32,209 nt of DNA from Desulfovibrio sp. (GTDB lineage: Bacteria > Desulfobacterota > Desulfovibrionia > Desulfovibrionales > Desulfovibrionaceae). Positions 1 through 7,674 of the stretch are shown here, one piece after another (within the stretch, counting starts at the first letter, position 1; each line of letters opens with the position of its first letter). The translations under genes were made by a program, and so were the position numbers. Where the stretch lies: positions 1-32,209 of the forward strand of contig JAIKXS010000037.1 in the NCBI GenBank assembly GCA_024683955.1, given 5' to 3'. The notes beneath the pieces are model-generated. The model had not been told where the DNA came from and did no database searches. It was given only the letters and a program-made list of their open reading frames with translations.

Positions 1-400
1 GATTGTTTGCGGTCGACGCGTATCTTATGAGTTACAGTGTTGAATTCTTTTGTTTTCTCCTCTGTTGCGAATTTCGTTGAAAGTTACCGGTAGACGCGTA
101 TCTCATGAGTTACAGTGTTGAATTATTTGTTTTATCCTCTGTTATAAATTTCGTTGAAAGTTACCGGTCGACGCTCATCTCATGAGTTACAGGGTTGAAT
201 TATTTGTTTTATCCTCTGTTGTAAATTTCGTTGAAAGTTACCGGTCGACGCGCATCTCATGAGTTACAGTGTTGAATTATTTTGTTTTATCCTCTGTTGC
301 GAATTTCGTTGAAAGTTACCGGTAGACGCGTATCTCACGAGTTATAGTGTTGAATTATTTTGTTTTATCCTCTGTTGTGGATTGCGTTGAAAGTAACTGG
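1..400. repeat. Tandem array of five 77-78 bp direct repeats
   Basis: The same unit recurs with the core ATGAGTTACAG (CACGAGTTATAG in the last copy) at about 27, 105, 182, 259 and 337, giving spacings of 78, 77, 77 and 78 bp. Each unit holds a TACCGGT segment, a GACGC segment, the palindrome CTCATGAG (variant in the first and last copies), and a T-rich stretch ending TATCCTCTGTTG. Copies differ by a few substitutions and by the length of a T run. The mixed 77/78 spacing rules out a shared reading frame, so the array is non-coding. It begins at the window edge and may extend further left. The last copy is the most degenerate and fades at about 400. There is no repeat/spacer alternation, so this is not CRISPR. 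Confidence 0.93.
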
Positions 401-905
401 AGTGTACATATTTATACTGCTATGTTTTTTTATTTTTTCATCCCCTGTTACATGTTAAAAAATGCTAGTTCCTTTTACAAAAGCCCTACCTGCTTATGTT
501 TTGTAGAACGTTGCCTTGTTTACATGTCACTGCCGCGTTATAGGGTTCTGGTACCTTTTCTGAGTATTTGTGGAGTTTTTTTCTCTTGTCTTGTTAGCTG
601 CAAGCAACATGCCAAAATCTTGCAAAAGGATGTGAAAAATATATATATTTTTTAGATTTTTAGTAACATATTGAAAATATGTGTTTTTTATACTTAAAAA
701 CGTGGGGAGAATTTTTTTTTTTTTAGAAGTAAAAAATATTGATACCGGTTGCTATGATTTTTTGTAAATTCTATATAGCTATAGTTTAATAAAATAAAGA
801 TAACATTTTATTTTTTTGTTAGTAAATTTATACTTTTGATTGTTTTTAGATGTTAGTTGTTTAATAATAAAATGAGCAATTATGTTTATTTTATAAAATT
901 ATATT
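401..905. other. Very AT-rich stretch with no supported gene
   Basis: Composition drops sharply after the repeat array, with long A and T runs including 13 consecutive T at 712-724. A 102-codon open frame (347-655) begins inside the repeat, has no ribosome binding site and resembles no family I know, so I do not call it. The composition fits foreign or decaying DNA. Confidence 0.6.
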
Positions 906-2028
906 TTTTATCTACTTTTTAAGTTTATTTTTATACCGTGGATCCAGGTACTGTGTAAAAAAGAATTATGCATACTGAAGAAAAATTTGCCTATCATGGT
1001 GCAAAAATTGCCTGATGCTTTTATCCAATGTGCCGTAAAACCCCATCCTGTCTTCAGTTGCATGTTTTGCGCTTTTGAGACCCATGCCGGTTTTAATCTG
1101 GGATTGAGCATTTAGTCGGCCTCGCAGGACGTGACTGTTTGTGGAGCGGGAACGGGTCCAGCCGGTGTGCAGCACGGGGCCGAATCTCGTTGCTTTTACG
1201 GCATGTGCATCAAAGCCCATGCCTAACTGAACGCCTCTGCTGGCAAGCTTCTTAACGTCGAATTCGTGGCGGGCATCAATTAAGAGCTTCAGTATTTATC
1301 ATTGATCCCCTGGTGATAGTGTCATGATTAGCCTCTTCTGTACCTTCACCATCAGTTTGAGATAAGTAACCTGATCCGTTTTGAGCGTTTTCAGTTGCGG
1401 AGTTTAGGCAGCTTGAACGTCAAATTTTTGTCATAGGATTCTGCTCTTGAATCCTTTTTTCCTATCGATTCTCCATCTTGTCCGTAATTACGCGGCATCT
1501 TACATTTTCTGCGAATTTTTGCCTGTTGTATGTCCGACCGGTGCATTATGGGAACCCACAAGTAACTGTGTTCCACGGCACTGTGGATGTTTGCAGGCAC
1601 GGCTTGGCGGAATTGAAATTCTCCCTGATCCAAAAGTTTTTTTTCAATCTATTTTGTCATGGCCGTTACGTCCTCCTTGCTCCAATGCGCCCCGCTCTGT
1701 CTTTGTGGTTTGAGTTTTGTTACTTGCCGGTTATTGGAAAAATTTTTTTGTGAACATTGCAACTCAAAGGGTGGCAAGCTGGTTTTTTCAGCAAGCTGCG
1801 TTGCAGAGAGAGTAGTAAAGACTCAATTGAAATCATCCGACAGTACAGCGATATTTAGTATACACTAACTGAAAGACAAACAATAAAAGATGCGTATGAA
1901 GATGGAAAAAATTCGTCTTGGCAGTTGAAGACTTACCTCAGATGGCTTGAGATGCTTTTCGTAGTAAAAAGTTAAACAGGGCTTTGCAGATCCGATGTAA
2001 GTGCCGTAGCTGAAGAATCGTACACATG
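906..2028. other. Probable gene graveyard, no intact gene
   Basis: Composition returns to near the genome average, but no frame longer than about 90 codons survives on either strand. The minus-strand frame 966-1220 continues open a little further upstream and has protein-like texture, which may be a relic, but I cannot assign it to a family. The other short frames (1391-1633 minus, 1447-1753 plus) overlap each other and lack ribosome binding sites. Confidence 0.4.
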
Positions 2029-2065
2029 AAAAAAAAAGTCAGGGTTGGAGAATCCAGCCCTGACT
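2028..2065 (-). terminator. Intrinsic terminator of the cupin gene
   Basis: A 12-bp stem (2037-2048 with 2054-2065, one G-T pair) with a 5-base loop is followed on the minus strand by a run of T (A run at 2028-2037). It lies just downstream of the cupin stop codon at 2092. Confidence 0.88.
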
Positions 2066-2091
2066 GCTCAAGTTTTTTGCTGAGATGCTGT

Positions 2092-2436
2092 CTAACAAAA
2101 GAGAATCAGTGCTATAAATACCAGATCTTCCTTCCCGGTATTGATCATGCCATGTGATTCTCCGGAAGGGCATAGAGTTAAATCACCTTTTTGAACAAGG
2201 CTCTTCGTCCCATTATCATTGTATTCACCAGATCCCGAAAGAATGTAGTATACTTCAAATTCGTTATTGTGTTGATGCGTTCCGATTGCTTCCCCCGGGT
2301 GAAGTGTGCAAAAGTTAAAGAGACGGCCTTTATCAAAAAAATCTTCCTTTTTGAGGAGTACTGTTGAGTGTAGGTTGCCAGGTCCACCGAACAATTGCGC
2401 GTCAACTTTTTGAAGCTCTGTGTTACGTTTGATCAT
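2092..2436 (-). CDS. Small single-domain cupin protein
   Basis: 114 residues forming one cupin (double-stranded beta-helix) domain. The first cupin motif is visible as HPGEAIGTHQHNNEFEVYYILSG without its spacing broken (about residues 47-70), supplying His, His and Glu metal ligands. The second is GDLTLCPSGESHGMINTG (about 84-101), with the final His ligand. These motifs fit the cupin_2 family of small metal-binding sensors or isomerases; the substrate cannot be read from sequence. The ATG start is preceded by a GGGAAGG-like ribosome binding site about 7 bases upstream. It is divergent from the FMN dehydrogenase, so the 540-bp gap may hold both promoters. It ends in its own terminator, so it is probably monocistronic. 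Confidence 0.9.
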   Translation of the reverse strand: MIKRNTELQKVDAQLFGGPGNLHSTVLLKKEDFFDKGRLFNFCTLHPGEAIGTHQHNNEFEVYYILSGSGEYNDNGTKSLVQKGDLTLCPSGESHGMINTGKEDLVFIALILFC

Positions 2437-2980
2437 ACTATGCCTTCCCGTGAAGATTTGTTGTGATTCTTCCTTACATGTTTTTGAATTCTAAATTCTA
2501 AATTTGATTCTAAAACATATAAGATCCTGAAATACTCATATATTGAAAGCGTGAAAAGTGAAAAGAGGTTTTTGCCAATCTCGCAGCCGGTTCCAGAAAA
2601 AAATTTAATCTGGTATGCTAAATTATAGAAAGAAGGAGGCGTCAAATCAAGTGGTTTTGATGGAGAAACGCTGTTTGCAGGCTGCCCGCAGTCGCGATAT
2701 TGCACCTTCCATAATCTGAATGGGTGTTCTTTCGGACTTTCTGCCTAATAAGTAAGATGTTGGTTCCAAAAGATCATGGCCCTTTTTTGTACTTTTTCTG
2801 CATTTAGGGAGGAGATCGCCTCCTTTTTGTACATGCAAATGATGGTTCATATAAACACAGGGAAGCAGGATTTGCTTGGCAGGAGCAGATATTGCTGTTA
2901 ATCTAAAAAGGCGTGTGACTGTTTGTTGTCCTTGGATCAGGTAGTCGTTTTTTCCTTTTGTCCTATAAGGAGGGGGAATA
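2437..2980. other. Divergent intergenic region between cupin and FMN dehydrogenase
   Basis: No supported gene. The only structure I can support is a short hairpin at 2806-2828. A short frame starting at the ATG near 2659 (19 codons), with AAGGAGG further upstream, is too short to call. Confidence 0.4.
2806..2828 (+). terminator. Possible terminator or attenuator upstream of FMN dehydrogenase
   Basis: Stem AGGGAGG/CCTCCTT (2806-2812 with 2819-2825, one G-T pair) with a 6-base loop, merging into a T run to 2828. It stands about 150 bases before the next plus-strand start, so it could end a leader transcript. No gene upstream needs it. Confidence 0.4.
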
Positions 2981-3994
2981 ATGGATCTAGATTACAAATC
3001 TCAAGCTCGTGAGCTTATGAAGGGGTATTGCCGTATTTGTCCTGTTTGTAACGGTCGAGCATGTATCGGCGAGGTGCCTGGTATGGGCGGGCTTGGTACC
3101 GGTGCTTCGTTTCAGAATAATGTTGCGGCTCTTGCTCAGATCAAACTTAATATGACTGCCCTCCATTCTGTTACGGAACCCGCCACATCTACTGAATTTC
3201 TGGGGATCTCCCTTTCCATGCCTGTTATGGCTGCCCCCATCGGTGGTGCCCAATTCAACATGTCCAAGGGCTTTAGTGAAGATGATTATATAGAGTCTGT
3301 TGTTGGAGGTTGCGAGGCCGTAGGTAGCATGGGGTGTACGGGAGATGGCGTGCCTCCCTTTATTATAGACGCGGCAGTAAAAACCCTTTCCAAACATAAG
3401 GGAATCCCCTTTATCAAACCATGGGAAGGTCAGGAACTTTACGAGAAGCTCGATAAGGTCCTTGCGTGCAATCCCCCGGCTGTGGGGGTCGATGTCGATG
3501 CAGCTGGCCTTGTAACTCTTCGCAAGATGGGACGGCCTGTTACACCTATGAGCACGGATAAACTTTCCGAAGTCATAGACTATGTACACAAGAAGAAGAC
3601 GCCCTTTATTGTCAAGGGTGTCATGACTCCTCTTGACGCGGAAAAGGCTATTGAAGCGCATGCGGACGCCATTGTTGTTTCAAATCATGGAGGACGTATT
3701 CTTGACCATTGTCCGGGTACCGCCGAGGTCTTACCTGCCATCGCAAAGGCAGTGCGCAAGCGTATTTCCATAGTCGTTGATGGTGGGGTTCGTACCGGCA
3801 CGGATGTTCTTAAAATGTTGGCCCTTGGAGCGGACTTGGTTTTTATCGGTCGCCCAGTTTGTGTTGCCTCTGTCGGGGGCGGTGTAGAAGGAGTGAAACA
3901 GTATTTTACAACTATTCAGCAGCAGCTTGGGCAGGCCATGCTTTTGACCGGGTGTGGAAAAATTTCTGACATTACGGACGGAATTATTTTCTAG
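2981..3994 (+). CDS. FMN-dependent alpha-hydroxy-acid dehydrogenase/oxidase
   Basis: 337 residues of the FMN-binding (beta/alpha)8-barrel family that oxidises L-2-hydroxy acids such as lactate or glycolate. Visible family motifs are the flavin lysine region FIVKGVM (about residues 209-215), SNHGGR with the catalytic base His236, and DGGVRTGTDVLKMLALGA with Asp267 and Arg271 in the phosphate-binding part of the barrel. The N-terminus carries CRICPVCNGRAC (Cys17, 20, 23, 28), a four-cysteine cluster that marks a subfamily common in anaerobes; its role is not clear from sequence. The start has a strong ribosome binding site (AAGGAGGGGG, 2968-2977). It is monocistronic, with a strong terminator after it. 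Lactate oxidation would suit a Desulfovibrio-type metabolism, but substrate is not proven. Confidence 0.93.
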   Translation: MDLDYKSQARELMKGYCRICPVCNGRACIGEVPGMGGLGTGASFQNNVAALAQIKLNMTALHSVTEPATSTEFLGISLSMPVMAAPIGGAQFNMSKGFSEDDYIESVVGGCEAVGSMGCTGDGVPPFIIDAAVKTLSKHKGIPFIKPWEGQELYEKLDKVLACNPPAVGVDVDAAGLVTLRKMGRPVTPMSTDKLSEVIDYVHKKKTPFIVKGVMTPLDAEKAIEAHADAIVVSNHGGRILDHCPGTAEVLPAIAKAVRKRISIVVDGGVRTGTDVLKMLALGADLVFIGRPVCVASVGGGVEGVKQYFTTIQQQLGQAMLLTGCGKISDITDGIIF

Positions 3995-4027
3995 TATTCC
4001 CCTCTATTTTTATTGGTGATTTTGCTG

Positions 4028-4070
4028 AGGCAATTTTGCGTGTATCTGCATGCAAAATTGCCTTATTGTT
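4028..4070 (+). terminator. Intrinsic terminator of the FMN dehydrogenase
   Basis: A perfect 12-bp stem (AGGCAATTTTGC at 4028-4039 with its complement at 4052-4063) is followed by a T-rich tail, 34 bases after the stop codon. Confidence 0.85.
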
Positions 4071-4400
4071 TCTCATTGAAGTTCATCTATCCCTGGTTAC
4101 TTGTTGCCGTGTGTTCGTGATGAGAAAAAACTGTTCCGACCGGTGTCGCAACGAAAAGCCCGCCATCTTCATGAATTTTAGACACTCCTTTGCCAGAGAA
4201 GTTGTTGCCGTTGGCATTGACATTAGTCGGTGGCAGAACCAGGTGGGAGATGGGGCTTTCCGAAAGAAGATGGTGGAGCATATCAGGTTGTGGCAAACAA
4301 TCAAAAGAGCCCCGGCAGAGAGATTGACCGAGCTGTCTTGTACGAACAACTCTGTAAGCAGAAAAAAAACACTCACAAATGACTCGTAAGTGCTTGTAAG
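4071..4400. other. Flank of the integrated element, no clear gene
   Basis: Open frames exist on both strands across this segment and overlap each other. One minus-strand frame (to 4087) has the Asn/Gly-rich texture of a phage tail-fibre repeat (NVNANGNNFSGKG), which could be a relic. None has a start with a ribosome binding site. Confidence 0.3.
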
Positions 4401-4449
4401 TATTGGTGGACAGTACAAGACTTGAACTTGTGCCCCCCCGCCTTGTAAG
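4401..4449. repeat. Left attachment site (tRNA-Val 3' half copy)
   Basis: It matches 7627-7674 except for one substitution and one extra base in the C run (seven C here, A plus five C at the tRNA). It stops after GCCTTGTAAG, in the anticodon region, so the tRNA is not complete here. Confidence 0.92.
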
Positions 4450-5192
4450 CGGCGTCTGTATGAGCATCTGCACTGGGCTGGACGGGGGCTTGCCGGAAGC
4501 GGTAACAGCATCTATCGACTGGCTCCACGCATCCACATCCCGCGCAAGTTTTTCTTCCGCCGTCTGTCCTGCCACAACATCTGTTGCCGCATCTGATTCG
4601 CAAACCCTGCCTCAAACTCATCATGGGGTTGGAACACGCGTTCCATGAAATCGTTAATGTCGAGTTCACTACGGTTCACGTCATACATGCCTCGCTCTTC
4701 GTCATAGAAGTGCTGAGCAAGCACGTCGATCCCGAGACCCTCACCTTTTTTGGCGAAGAACCCAGGTCCGAATTGTTGGCGCAGCTCCGCTACGCGGTCC
4801 TTGCCTTCAAGCGCGGCAACGCTCTCCGCATCGACACGGCCGTAGACATAATCAAATTCGGGTTGGAGCTTGCGGCGCTTTTTGCTCCGGCTCATCCCTT
4901 TTTTGACGCCCATCTCCTGCAGTACGGGAGCCATATCACGATCTTCAAACAGGCCGTCTAATCCACGCGACGCCAGTTGCTCGAACTCATCCTGCGTCAT
5001 TCCGTAATAGCCGGCCATGCGCTGATCAAGATATTCCTGCGGCGTCATGCCGAAAACCTCAGACATGCGCTCGGCATTGGCTGCCAGGACTAGACCATAG
5101 GCGTTAGCCTGGCTTTCGCTGTAGCCTGCCTGCTTCAACTGCTCCACATATGGCGCTGCTATCTCCATGCGCTGGTCGTAGCGGTTTTGGGG
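4450..5192 (-). pseudogene. Truncated phage/ICE polyvalent protein fragment
   Basis: The minus-strand frame is open from about 5192 (just after a TAA) to a stop at 4512, encoding about 226 residues with no native start; the first in-frame ATG at 5168 is probably not genuine. The texture (IAAPYVEQLKQAGYSESQAN, FGPGFFAKKGEGLGIDVLAQ, ELDINDFMERVF) matches the large multi-domain polyvalent proteins of phages and conjugative elements. Near 4575 the homologous reading jumps frame and continues as AEEKLARDVDAWSQSIDAV, then PVQMLIQTPL, where the attachment repeat cuts it off at 4449. It is therefore missing both ends and is frameshifted. The exact domain name is uncertain. Confidence 0.72.
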
Positions 5193-5480
5193 TTAGATCA
5201 GGTATATGGGGAAAGAATAAAATACGATCATGTTTACCGTTGTATTATCCACAAGCCAAGACTAATCCTCAAGAATCATTTGCATACCCCAATGCAGCAC
5301 TTGCAGAATTTTGGTCATGGTTGCAAGGGGAATACATCCAGAAAAAATTTACGAAATACCTTTTGCAAAAGATCAAAAAAGGAGATCTGTCTTTAAGAGT
5401 CGGACAAAATGTTTTATTAGCTTTCAACATAGACAAGTACAAACTTAATGCCTAATCATTTTATCACCTCGATATGGGGT
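5193..5480 (+). other. Segment with a possible orphan C-terminal coding remnant
   Basis: The plus frame ending at 5455 reads AEFWSWLQGEYIQKKFTKYL and then a Lys-rich tail. It has no recognisable start beyond the overlap with the polyvalent fragment and is AT-rich compared with it. It may be the end of an unrelated element gene joined here by deletion. A terminator follows. Confidence 0.3.
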
Positions 5481-5481
5481 G

Positions 5482-5512
5482 GCCCCGTCGTATGCTCGGC
5501 GGGGCTTTTTTT
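5482..5512 (+). terminator. Strong intrinsic terminator
   Basis: A 9-bp GC-rich stem (5482-5490 with 5497-5505, one G-T pair) and 6-base loop are followed by seven T (5506-5512). It separates the preceding frame from the small-gene cluster. Confidence 0.88.
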
Positions 5513-5556
5513 GGGGGTCTTGAACTTTAACGCCTCTGCTTGTAGGGTTAAGGAAC

Positions 5557-5742
5557 ATGAAAAAAGATTATGGGAAGCACAAGAAATACGCGGCGCAATG
5601 CCTTGCCACGATATTAGGGAATATCGCTGCTATTGGGATGGGATTCGTTTTCTATGATGGCAGGGGATGATGTTTAGTCGCAGCAATGGTAGCTGCGTAC
5701 GGAGCACTTGCCATTGCATGGAGGTCAGGTGAATATGATTGA
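5557..5742 (+). pseudogene. Small two-helix membrane protein with in-frame TGA
   Basis: The frame from the ATG at 5557 (AGGA just upstream) gives 37 codons to a TGA at 5668-5670, then stays open in the same frame to 5742. The first part has a basic start and a hydrophobic helix (MKKDYGKHKKYAAQ, then ATILGNIAAIGMGFVF). The second part is another helix (CLVAAMVAAYGALAIAW) ending SGEYD. The whole would be about 61 residues with two membrane helices, like small phage membrane proteins. A TGG-to-TGA change (Trp) would explain it. Alternatively the ATG at 5686 starts a separate 18-residue peptide, but it lacks a ribosome binding site. Confidence 0.55.
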
Positions 5743-5812
5743 GATATTGGCGTTTCTGTTCATTTTTTCTCTAATAGGCATCGGCTTATATATAACCCGA
5801 AAACCGTCGTAA
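5735..5812 (+). CDS. 25-residue single-pass membrane peptide
   Basis: ATG at 5735 with GGAGG at 5720-5724 encodes MIEILAFLFIFSLIGIGLYI and ends TRKPS. It is one hydrophobic helix with a short positively charged tail. The start overlaps the end of the preceding frame by eight bases, as in phage gene clusters. Function unknown; candidates are holin-like or small regulatory membrane peptides. Confidence 0.5.
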   Translation: MIEILAFLFIFSLIGIGLYITRKPS

Positions 5813-5867
5813 TCCTATTTTGCAGTTCAACAGATTCTTTTTGTCAGACGCCTAGATGGAGCTAGTC

Positions 5868-5945
5868 ATGGCTGGTGTTTGGTTATACATAATCGGCCTT
5901 GCTGTAGCGGGTCTACTAGTCTACAAGTTCGTTCCTAGCAAATAA
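5868..5945 (+). CDS. 25-residue single-pass membrane peptide
   Basis: ATG at 5868 has GGAG six bases upstream and encodes MAGVWLYIIGLAVAGLLVYK then FVPSK. It shows one membrane helix with a basic end, like its neighbour at 5735 in size and plan but not in sequence. An in-frame ATG at 5856 lacks a ribosome binding site. Function unknown. Confidence 0.5.
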   Translation: MAGVWLYIIGLAVAGLLVYKFVPSK

Positions 5946-6071
5946 TTTTCTCACATTGTCTGACGCCTAGTGCGTCCAAGTCCTGCGGGTTCGTCCTTCA
6001 GGCCGCTACGGAGCGGGATTGTAACCACCCGTAGTGTCTCTATATTTTTGCCGTGGCCCCTGGTTTAGGCC

Positions 6072-6110
6072 GGGAGCTTTTTATTGGGCCTTGATTTCGC
6101 CCTAGCTCCC
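6072..6110. promoter_or_regulatory. Inverted repeat upstream of hicB
   Basis: A perfect 7-bp inverted repeat (GGGAGCT at 6072-6078, AGCTCCC at 6104-6110) lies directly before the hicB ribosome binding site. It could be a HicB operator or a leader hairpin; there is no direct evidence for either. Confidence 0.35.
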
Positions 6111-6128
6111 TAAATAGGAGGGGGGACG

Positions 6129-6428
6129 ATAGCAAGCTCTGAAATCAGGTTCTTAATAAATATCAAGCCCCCAACTAAAGATTTCCCGTATTGGGAAGCG
6201 TTCTATCCCGAAATCGACCTCGCTACGCATGGTGAAACGCAAGAGATCGCATGGAAAAATGCGGTCGAAGCACTCAGGATGTGGCTCTCAAGCCTAAGTG
6301 AGGACGGAATCCTTGCCGATGTGCTGCGGGAGTGTGGTTTCAGCACATACCGGATTCAAGAGATTGAAGAAGATGCAAAAGTTTTTCTACCACAAAATAA
6401 CCGTAAAAAATCGAAATGCCACGCATAA
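6129..6428 (+). pseudogene. hicB: HicB-family antitoxin with no standard start codon
   Basis: The frame reads INIKPPTKDFPYWEAFYPEI, DLATHGETQEIAWKNAVEAL and RMWLSS, the partial RNase-H-like HicB fold with its hallmark GET(x)EEA-type helix start. It then continues about 40 residues to a Lys-rich tail. No ATG, GTG or TTG lies in frame ahead of the domain. A good ribosome binding site (AGGAGGGGG, 6116-6125) stands correctly spaced before ATA at 6129, suggesting a lost ATG. An ATA start would be very inefficient, so the antitoxin may be poorly made or silent. The stop overlaps the hicA start, the usual coupling in hicBA operons. Confidence 0.7.
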
Positions 6429-6631
6429 CTCCATAGCATTGGAAAAGGATTATCTGTGCTTTCAAAAAACTGGGATATGAGCTTTCCAGACAGGAAAGCA
6501 GTCACATAATGCTAAAAATAAAGGGAAAACGTCCTCTTGTGATACCAACGTATGACAGTGTTGGAATCGATATCATTACAGGACTGATACGCACAGCTGG
6601 TATAGATCGGGACAAGTTTTTGGAACTGTAA
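6416..6631 (+). pseudogene. hicA: HicA-family mRNA-interferase toxin, nonsense at codon 7
   Basis: The frame starts at ATG 6416 inside the hicB end: MPRITP, then TAG at 6434-6436, then an open run to TAA at 6629. The rest is HicA-like: FKKLGYELSRQESSHIMLKI (catalytic-type His after the Ser pair), KGKRPLVIPTYDSVGIDIIT, GLIRTAGIDRDKFLEL. At 71 codons it has normal length for this double-stranded-RNA-binding-like RNase. The single early stop should abolish the toxin. Inactivation of the toxin would remove pressure to keep the antitoxin start codon. Confidence 0.78.
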
Positions 6632-6662
6632 GTAAGGATGCTTAAACTATCCTTTTTAAGAT

Positions 6663-6688
6663 AGCCCCTCATTGAAGGGGCTTTTTTA
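6663..6688 (+). terminator. Intrinsic terminator of hicBA
   Basis: AGCCCCT (6663-6669) pairs with AGGGGCT (6676-6682) and is followed by six T, 31 bases after the hicA stop. A weaker hairpin with T run sits just before it (about 6635-6656). Confidence 0.88.
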
Positions 6689-7040
6689 TTTCCAAATTTT
6701 GGTCAGACGTCTGGAATGGGTCTGGACGCTGAACTGGAGCGCTGCTGATTAGATCTCTGCGCTCACGTTTTATTGTTTCGCGCAGTCAGCGGGCGCTGGC
6801 ACCCAGTATCATTCATTACCCGTGGGGCGGAAAAATGAAGCCCCTGGGAAGCGCGGATTGAGAGGTCGTGGTTTCTTTTTTCCACGGCCTCTTTTTTTGT
6901 GGAACAAGGGAGAATGGCTAAATATGAAAGAACTTTGCGAACAGCAAGAATCTCACGCACGGGAGATCGATACAGAAGACTAAGGCGTCGTTTACTTCTG
7001 CCACGGCAACACTAAAGTAGATTTACACAAAATATTTGAC
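6689..7040. other. Element interior between hicBA and integrase
   Basis: It contains a GTCAGACGTCTG palindromic segment near 6702 related to the GTCTGACGCCTAG/GTCAGACGCCTAG motifs at about 5843 and 5957, and a terminator at 6862-6898. The frame of ATG 6924 runs 19 codons to a TAA, then stays open into the integrase start region, so it may be part of the broken integrase or an adjacent small gene. Confidence 0.4.
6862..6898 (+). terminator. Intrinsic terminator inside the element
   Basis: A 10-bp stem (6862-6871 with 6882-6891, one G-T pair) with a T-rich loop is followed by seven T. No coding gene upstream of it is evident, so it may end a small RNA or an element transcript. Confidence 0.75.
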
Positions 7041-7554
7041 ATGACTACAGGGCAAAACCTTGCTATTTGTCCTGCTTAATACCGGAGCCAGAATTCAGGA
7101 AGCGTACTTGTCGGATGTCGATTTTGAACGTGAGCAGGTCAGGTTGGGCACAAGAAATACCGCAAGCGGCGGGCAATACGCATGGGTTCCAATGACTACG
7201 GAACTCATGGAGGCTATTATGGGCCATCAGCGCGTGAGTAGGTCGCTGAATGTTTTTGTGCGGCAGGACGGACATCAATATGTCCATCGCAACAAATTCA
7301 TGCACGGGCTCTGTGAAAAAGCTGGCGGCAGGCCGTTTGGTTTTCATGCAATCAGACACCTGACGGCAACGATCCATGCTCATTCCGGTCTTGACCTTCC
7401 GTCAGTGCAGGCAATCCTCAGGCATCGCAGCCCGACGACAATGGCCCGGTATATCAAGAGTCTCGGCGTGCAGCAGAACAAGATCGAGGCCGTCTTCTCG
7501 AATAAAAAAAGAGGCGCCAAAGTGGTAACCTTCAGCGCCTCTGGGAGGTCTTAA
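7041..7554 (+). pseudogene. Tyrosine recombinase (integrase) catalytic-domain remnant
   Basis: Only the catalytic half survives. The open frame from TTG 7060 reads LLNTGARIQEAYLSDVDF (first catalytic Arg), FHAIRHLTATIHAHSG (His-x-x-Arg box), AILRHRSPTTMARYIKSLG (His and the nucleophilic Tyr). The upstream reading MTTGQNLAI from ATG 7041 is in another frame, so a frameshift lies at about 7060. The core-binding domain (normally about 150 residues) is absent. It sits 75 bases from tRNA-Val and would have catalysed integration there. All catalytic-box residues look intact, but without the N-terminal domain it should be inactive. Confidence 0.85.
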
Positions 7555-7626
7555 AATCAGATTTAGCACACGATTTGACACACGGCGTAATCTGATGTTC
7601 TTAGACTTTCTGTAACTATCTGAAAT

Positions 7627-7674
7627 TATTGGTGGACAGTACAAGACTTGAACTTGTGACCCCCGCCTTGTAAG
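7627..7674. repeat. Right attachment site within tRNA-Val
   Basis: This copy of the direct repeat covers the 3' half of the intact tRNA up to the anticodon loop plus three bases beyond CCA. Its partner is at 4401-4449. Confidence 0.92.

Larger units (their letters stand above)
4401..7674. mobile_element. Degenerate integrative element in tRNA-Val
   Basis: The segment is bounded by a near-perfect 48-49 bp direct repeat of the 3' half of tRNA-Val (left 4401-4449, right 7627-7674). The right copy is part of the intact tRNA. A tyrosine recombinase relic (7041-7554) lies directly beside the tRNA, the usual place for the integrase of elements that insert into tRNA genes. The cargo is small: a phage polyvalent-protein fragment, tiny membrane proteins and hicBA. 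At about 3.2 kb with broken integrase and phage genes, this is a deletion remnant of a prophage or ICE rather than a mobile unit. Confidence 0.85.

Noticed and set aside
1-400. CRISPR array
   Set aside because: Copies are head-to-tail 77-78 bp units without unique spacers and there are no cas genes in the window.
347-655. 102-codon plus-strand frame
   Set aside because: It starts inside the repeat array, has no ribosome binding site and is an AT-rich, Phe/Tyr/Cys-heavy chance frame.
2987-3661. 224-codon antisense frame over the FMN dehydrogenase
   Set aside because: Shadow of a confidently assigned gene; no family resemblance.
5668-5670. Selenocysteine at the TGA of the small membrane gene
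   Set aside because: No obvious SECIS-like stem-loop directly after the TGA, no redox motif, and neighbouring genes also carry nonsense changes of other types (TAG, TAA).
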